A stretch of DNA of 16,438 nucleotides. Origin: CAZTZL01 sp964617625 (GTDB lineage Bacteria > Zhuqueibacterota > QNDG01 > DSAB01). A program made the position numbers and the translations under genes. Each line of letters begins with the position of its first letter. Position 1 is the stretch's first letter. The notes under the pieces are model-generated. The model saw only the letters and a list, made by a program, of their open reading frames with translations. It was not told the DNA's origin and did not search any database. Shown here piece by piece: positions 14,318 to 16,438 of this stretch. The stretch is from assembly GCA_964617625.1 (NCBI GenBank), contig CAZTZL010000057.1, forward strand, positions 1-16,438, written 5' to 3'.

Positions 14318-15613
14318 ATGACGCAGGAAGTCGATACGAAAGATAGAGGAGCGCTTGGTATTCTGGTGGGTGGAGGGCCTGCACCGGGGTTAAACGGAGT
14401 TATTTCTGCTGTAACGATCGAAGCATGCCGCAATAAAATGAAAGTCTACGGTATTTTGGACGGATACAAATGGCTCGTGAAAGGCGATGAAGAAGAATTG
14501 ATGAAGCATGTGAAAGAGCTTCGTATTGCGGATGTGTCCCGAATTCATTTCGAAGGAGGTTCCATCCTGCGGACGTCCCGAACCAATCCGGCGAAGACAG
14601 AGGGCGGTGTAGAAAATGCCGTGAAAATGCTGCGGAAACTCGGAATCAAATACATGGTGACGACTGGGGGAGATGATACGGCCTACGGCGCCAGTGAGAT
14701 TGCCAAAGCCGCCGGCGGCGAAATTAAATTTGCCCACGTTCCCAAAACCATTGACAATGACCTGCCACTGCCACATAACTTACCCACTTTCGGTTATCAG
14801 ACCGCACGGGATCTGGGTTCCGTCCTTGTGAAAAATCTCATGGAAGATTCCAAAACAACAGACCGCTGGTACATAGTTGTTGCGATGGGACGGCACGCCG
14901 GCCATCTGGCGCTCGGGATTGCCAAGTCGGCGGGAGCCACGCTCTGTATTATTTCTGAAGAGTTTAGGAATGAAAAGTATATTGATATAGAAAAAGTGGT
15001 TGATATTCTGGAAACTTCGATTCACAAACGTCGTGCTCTGGGAAGAAACCACGGGGTTCTCGTTATCGCAGAGGGCGTGAGCGAAAGACTCGATCCCGAA
15101 CAACTTGAAAGAATTCAGGGGTCCGTGGAACGGGATTCCTTCGGACATATTCAGTTAGCCGATGTGGAGCTTGGAAAATTGATCAAGAATATTATCGAGA
15201 AAAGATTTGACAAACGCGGGGAGAAAATGCGCCTCGTGGAAATCAACATCGGCTATGTGCTTCGGTGCGCGGCTCCCATTCCATACGATCAGGAGTATAC
15301 AAGAGATCTGGGATTCAATGCGGTTCAGTTTCTGCTCAGCGATAAACCGGAACACCGTGGGAATGCCATGATTACAGTGGACAACGGCAAGCTCCATCCC
15401 CTGAAGTTTGAAGATATGATCGATCCAAAAACGAAAAAGACCGAAGTGAGATATGTCGATATCGAAAGCGATTCCTACAATGTGGCGCGCAATTACATGG
15501 TCCGCCTGGAGAAGGAAGACTTCGAAGATCCACAGATACTCGAGGCCATGGCCAAGTCAGCAATGATGACAAAAGATGAATTTGTTGAAAGATTCGGATA
15601 TATGGTGAAGTAG
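14318..15613 (+). CDS. 6-phosphofructokinase, probably pyrophosphate-dependent
   Basis: This cytoplasmic glycolytic enzyme phosphorylates fructose 6-phosphate to the 1,6-bisphosphate. The 431-residue length is greater than the roughly 320 of E. coli PfkA. Motifs are GGGPAPGLNGVIS (18-30) in the phosphoryl-donor loop, GGSILRTSRTNP (80-91), TTGGDDTAYG (115-124), VPKTIDNDLP (141-150) with catalytic Asp146, and MGRHAGHLALG (190-200) for substrate binding. In ATP-dependent enzymes the motif is GGDGS and the catalytic loop reads PGTIDND; here Asp120 replaces that Gly and Lys143 replaces the loop Gly. Both changes are known markers of PPi-PFK (EC 2.7.1.90), whose reaction is reversible. ATP dependence is not formally excluded, because Lys at the second site also occurs in some ATP enzymes. 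ATG 14318 has GGAG seven bases upstream. The gene has its own promoter after a terminator, and comF follows 26 bases later. Common names are pfp or pfkA; the symbol is left empty because specificity is untested. Confidence 0.93.
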   Translation: MTQEVDTKDRGALGILVGGGPAPGLNGVISAVTIEACRNKMKVYGILDGYKWLVKGDEEELMKHVKELRIADVSRIHFEGGSILRTSRTNPAKTEGGVENAVKMLRKLGIKYMVTTGGDDTAYGASEIAKAAGGEIKFAHVPKTIDNDLPLPHNLPTFGYQTARDLGSVLVKNLMEDSKTTDRWYIVVAMGRHAGHLALGIAKSAGATLCIISEEFRNEKYIDIEKVVDILETSIHKRRALGRNHGVLVIAEGVSERLDPEQLERIQGSVERDSFGHIQLADVELGKLIKNIIEKRFDKRGEKMRLVEINIGYVLRCAAPIPYDQEYTRDLGFNAVQFLLSDKPEHRGNAMITVDNGKLHPLKFEDMIDPKTKKTEVRYVDIESDSYNVARNYMVRLEKEDFEDPQILEAMAKSAMMTKDEFVERFGYMVK

Positions 15614-15639
15614 CCCGATTATTTTTTTGGGAAATTCCA

Positions 15640-16386
15640 TTGTCACAATCAATTCTTATAAAAAGGGCTTCCGGCAGACAGAGGCCCTTTCGTATTTTTT
15701 GGAATTCCGTATTTTTCGGCGTACTCGATTTTATCTATCCTTCGATTTGTTCGCTCTGCAGGCGTTCCATTGATGAAGACGGACCGGTTTGTTGCGAATG
15801 CCGGAAAAGTCTCATCGATGATTTTCGGTTGACTTCCTACGATAACGAAAACCATTTCAAATATCTGAAAGAAAAAATTCATTTTAACAAAGTGCACGCC
15901 TGCTGGACGTTTACGCCGCAGATCGAGGCATTGATTCATATTGTAAAATACCAGCGGGGCAGAAAATTAGGCAAATATCTCGGCCGGATCATGGGGGAGA
16001 GAATCCGGGAACAGTTGCCGGATTTATCCGAAAGCGTGATTGTTCCGGTTCCGCTTCATCCTGTGCGCCGGAGAGAAAGGGGATACAATCAGAGCGAGAT
16101 TCTTTCCCTCGGTATTGCCGAGATCATTCCGATTCAAATCAGTACGAATGTGTTGATCAGAAAGAAGCACACAAAAACCCAGACCCTGCTTTCGGCCAAA
16201 GAACGGCAGGATAATGTGCAGGATGCTTTCCTGATCCGAAACGGAAAGGCGATTGTGAATCGCCGTGTTGTGCTGATCGATGATATCGTGACAACCGGAG
16301 CGACCATGCAGCAGTGCGCGAAGGCGCTGATTCGCGCAGGGGCCGAGTCAGTTACGGGTCTGGCACTGGCCCGGCCTGTGCTTTAG
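15640..16386 (+). CDS. comF: ComF family protein (phosphoribosyltransferase fold)
   Basis: This 248-residue protein has the ComF/GntX layout. An N-terminal zinc-ribbon-like knuckle (CSLC at 37-40, CCEC at 51-54) is followed by a type I phosphoribosyltransferase domain. VPVPLHPVRRRERGYNQSE (135-153) is the family signature, and VVLIDDIVTTGAT (210-222) is the PRPP-binding loop with its acidic pair. ComF is needed for DNA uptake in naturally competent bacteria, and GntX for use of DNA as nutrient; the molecular reaction is not settled. The only plausible start in this frame is TTG 15640, with a poor ribosome binding site (TTGGGAAA), so the exact N-terminus is uncertain. It lies 26 bases after the phosphofructokinase stop and may share its transcript, though no functional link is apparent. 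No other competence gene is seen here. Confidence 0.9.
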   Translation: MSQSILIKRASGRQRPFRIFWNSVFFGVLDFIYPSICSLCRRSIDEDGPVCCECRKSLIDDFRLTSYDNENHFKYLKEKIHFNKVHACWTFTPQIEALIHIVKYQRGRKLGKYLGRIMGERIREQLPDLSESVIVPVPLHPVRRRERGYNQSEILSLGIAEIIPIQISTNVLIRKKHTKTQTLLSAKERQDNVQDAFLIRNGKAIVNRRVVLIDDIVTTGATMQQCAKALIRAGAESVTGLALARPVL

Positions 16387-16438
16387 ATCCGGAATTGTCA
16401 TTCGTGAAACCCGTTGCATTATTTTGAATATTGTTTAA
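16387..16438. other. Window end, no feature seen
   Basis: The final 52 bases after comF show no clear hairpin or start of another gene. Confidence 0.5.

Overview
The window reads as a scaffold from a Gram-negative, probably uncultivated bacterium. Two runs of exactly 100 N (8552-8651 and 11899-11998) look like assembly gaps. Gram-negative character is suggested by several exported proteins with signal peptides, including two likely outer-membrane beta-barrels and a lipoprotein. The mix of a PorV/FadL-like barrel, a large secreted protein of unknown family and many degraded palindromic intergenic repeats reminds me of FCB-group or candidate-phylum (KSB1/Calditrichota-like) genomes. That placement is inference only.

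Left part (1-4781). A secreted transglutaminase-like protein is encoded on the minus strand and runs off the left edge; all other genes are on the plus strand. A divergent intergenic region holding an eight-unit heptamer tandem repeat separates it from ddl (D-Ala-D-Ala ligase, peptidoglycan precursor synthesis). An unrecognised exported, probably beta-barrel protein follows, then gatB (tRNA amidotransferase subunit). These three are closely spaced and may be co-transcribed.

Middle part (4782-9726). A 425-base gap full of palindromic repeats precedes a translationally coupled ABC exporter pair (ATPase plus roughly 12-TM permease). A lipoprotein amidohydrolase of the YtcJ-like type, interrupted by the first N gap, comes next. 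A 606-base non-coding stretch (9121-9726) then holds several nested inverted repeats.

Right part (9727-16438). L-glutamate gamma-semialdehyde (P5C) dehydrogenase (proline/arginine catabolism) ends at an intrinsic terminator. A two-gene unit follows: a secreted protein of unknown function, broken by the second N gap, whose stop overlaps the start of a PorV/FadL-like outer-membrane barrel. A strong terminator comes next, with a promoter partly inside it, leading into a phosphofructokinase whose active-site residues point to pyrophosphate rather than ATP as phosphoryl donor. A ComF-type phosphoribosyltransferase closes the window.

Most of the genes are ordinary housekeeping or catabolic genes. 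I see no phage, CRISPR array, transposase, tRNA or rRNA. The least explained items are the secreted-protein/barrel pair, the heptamer array in front of the transglutaminase gene, the nested palindromic elements, and the small exported protein between ddl and gatB.
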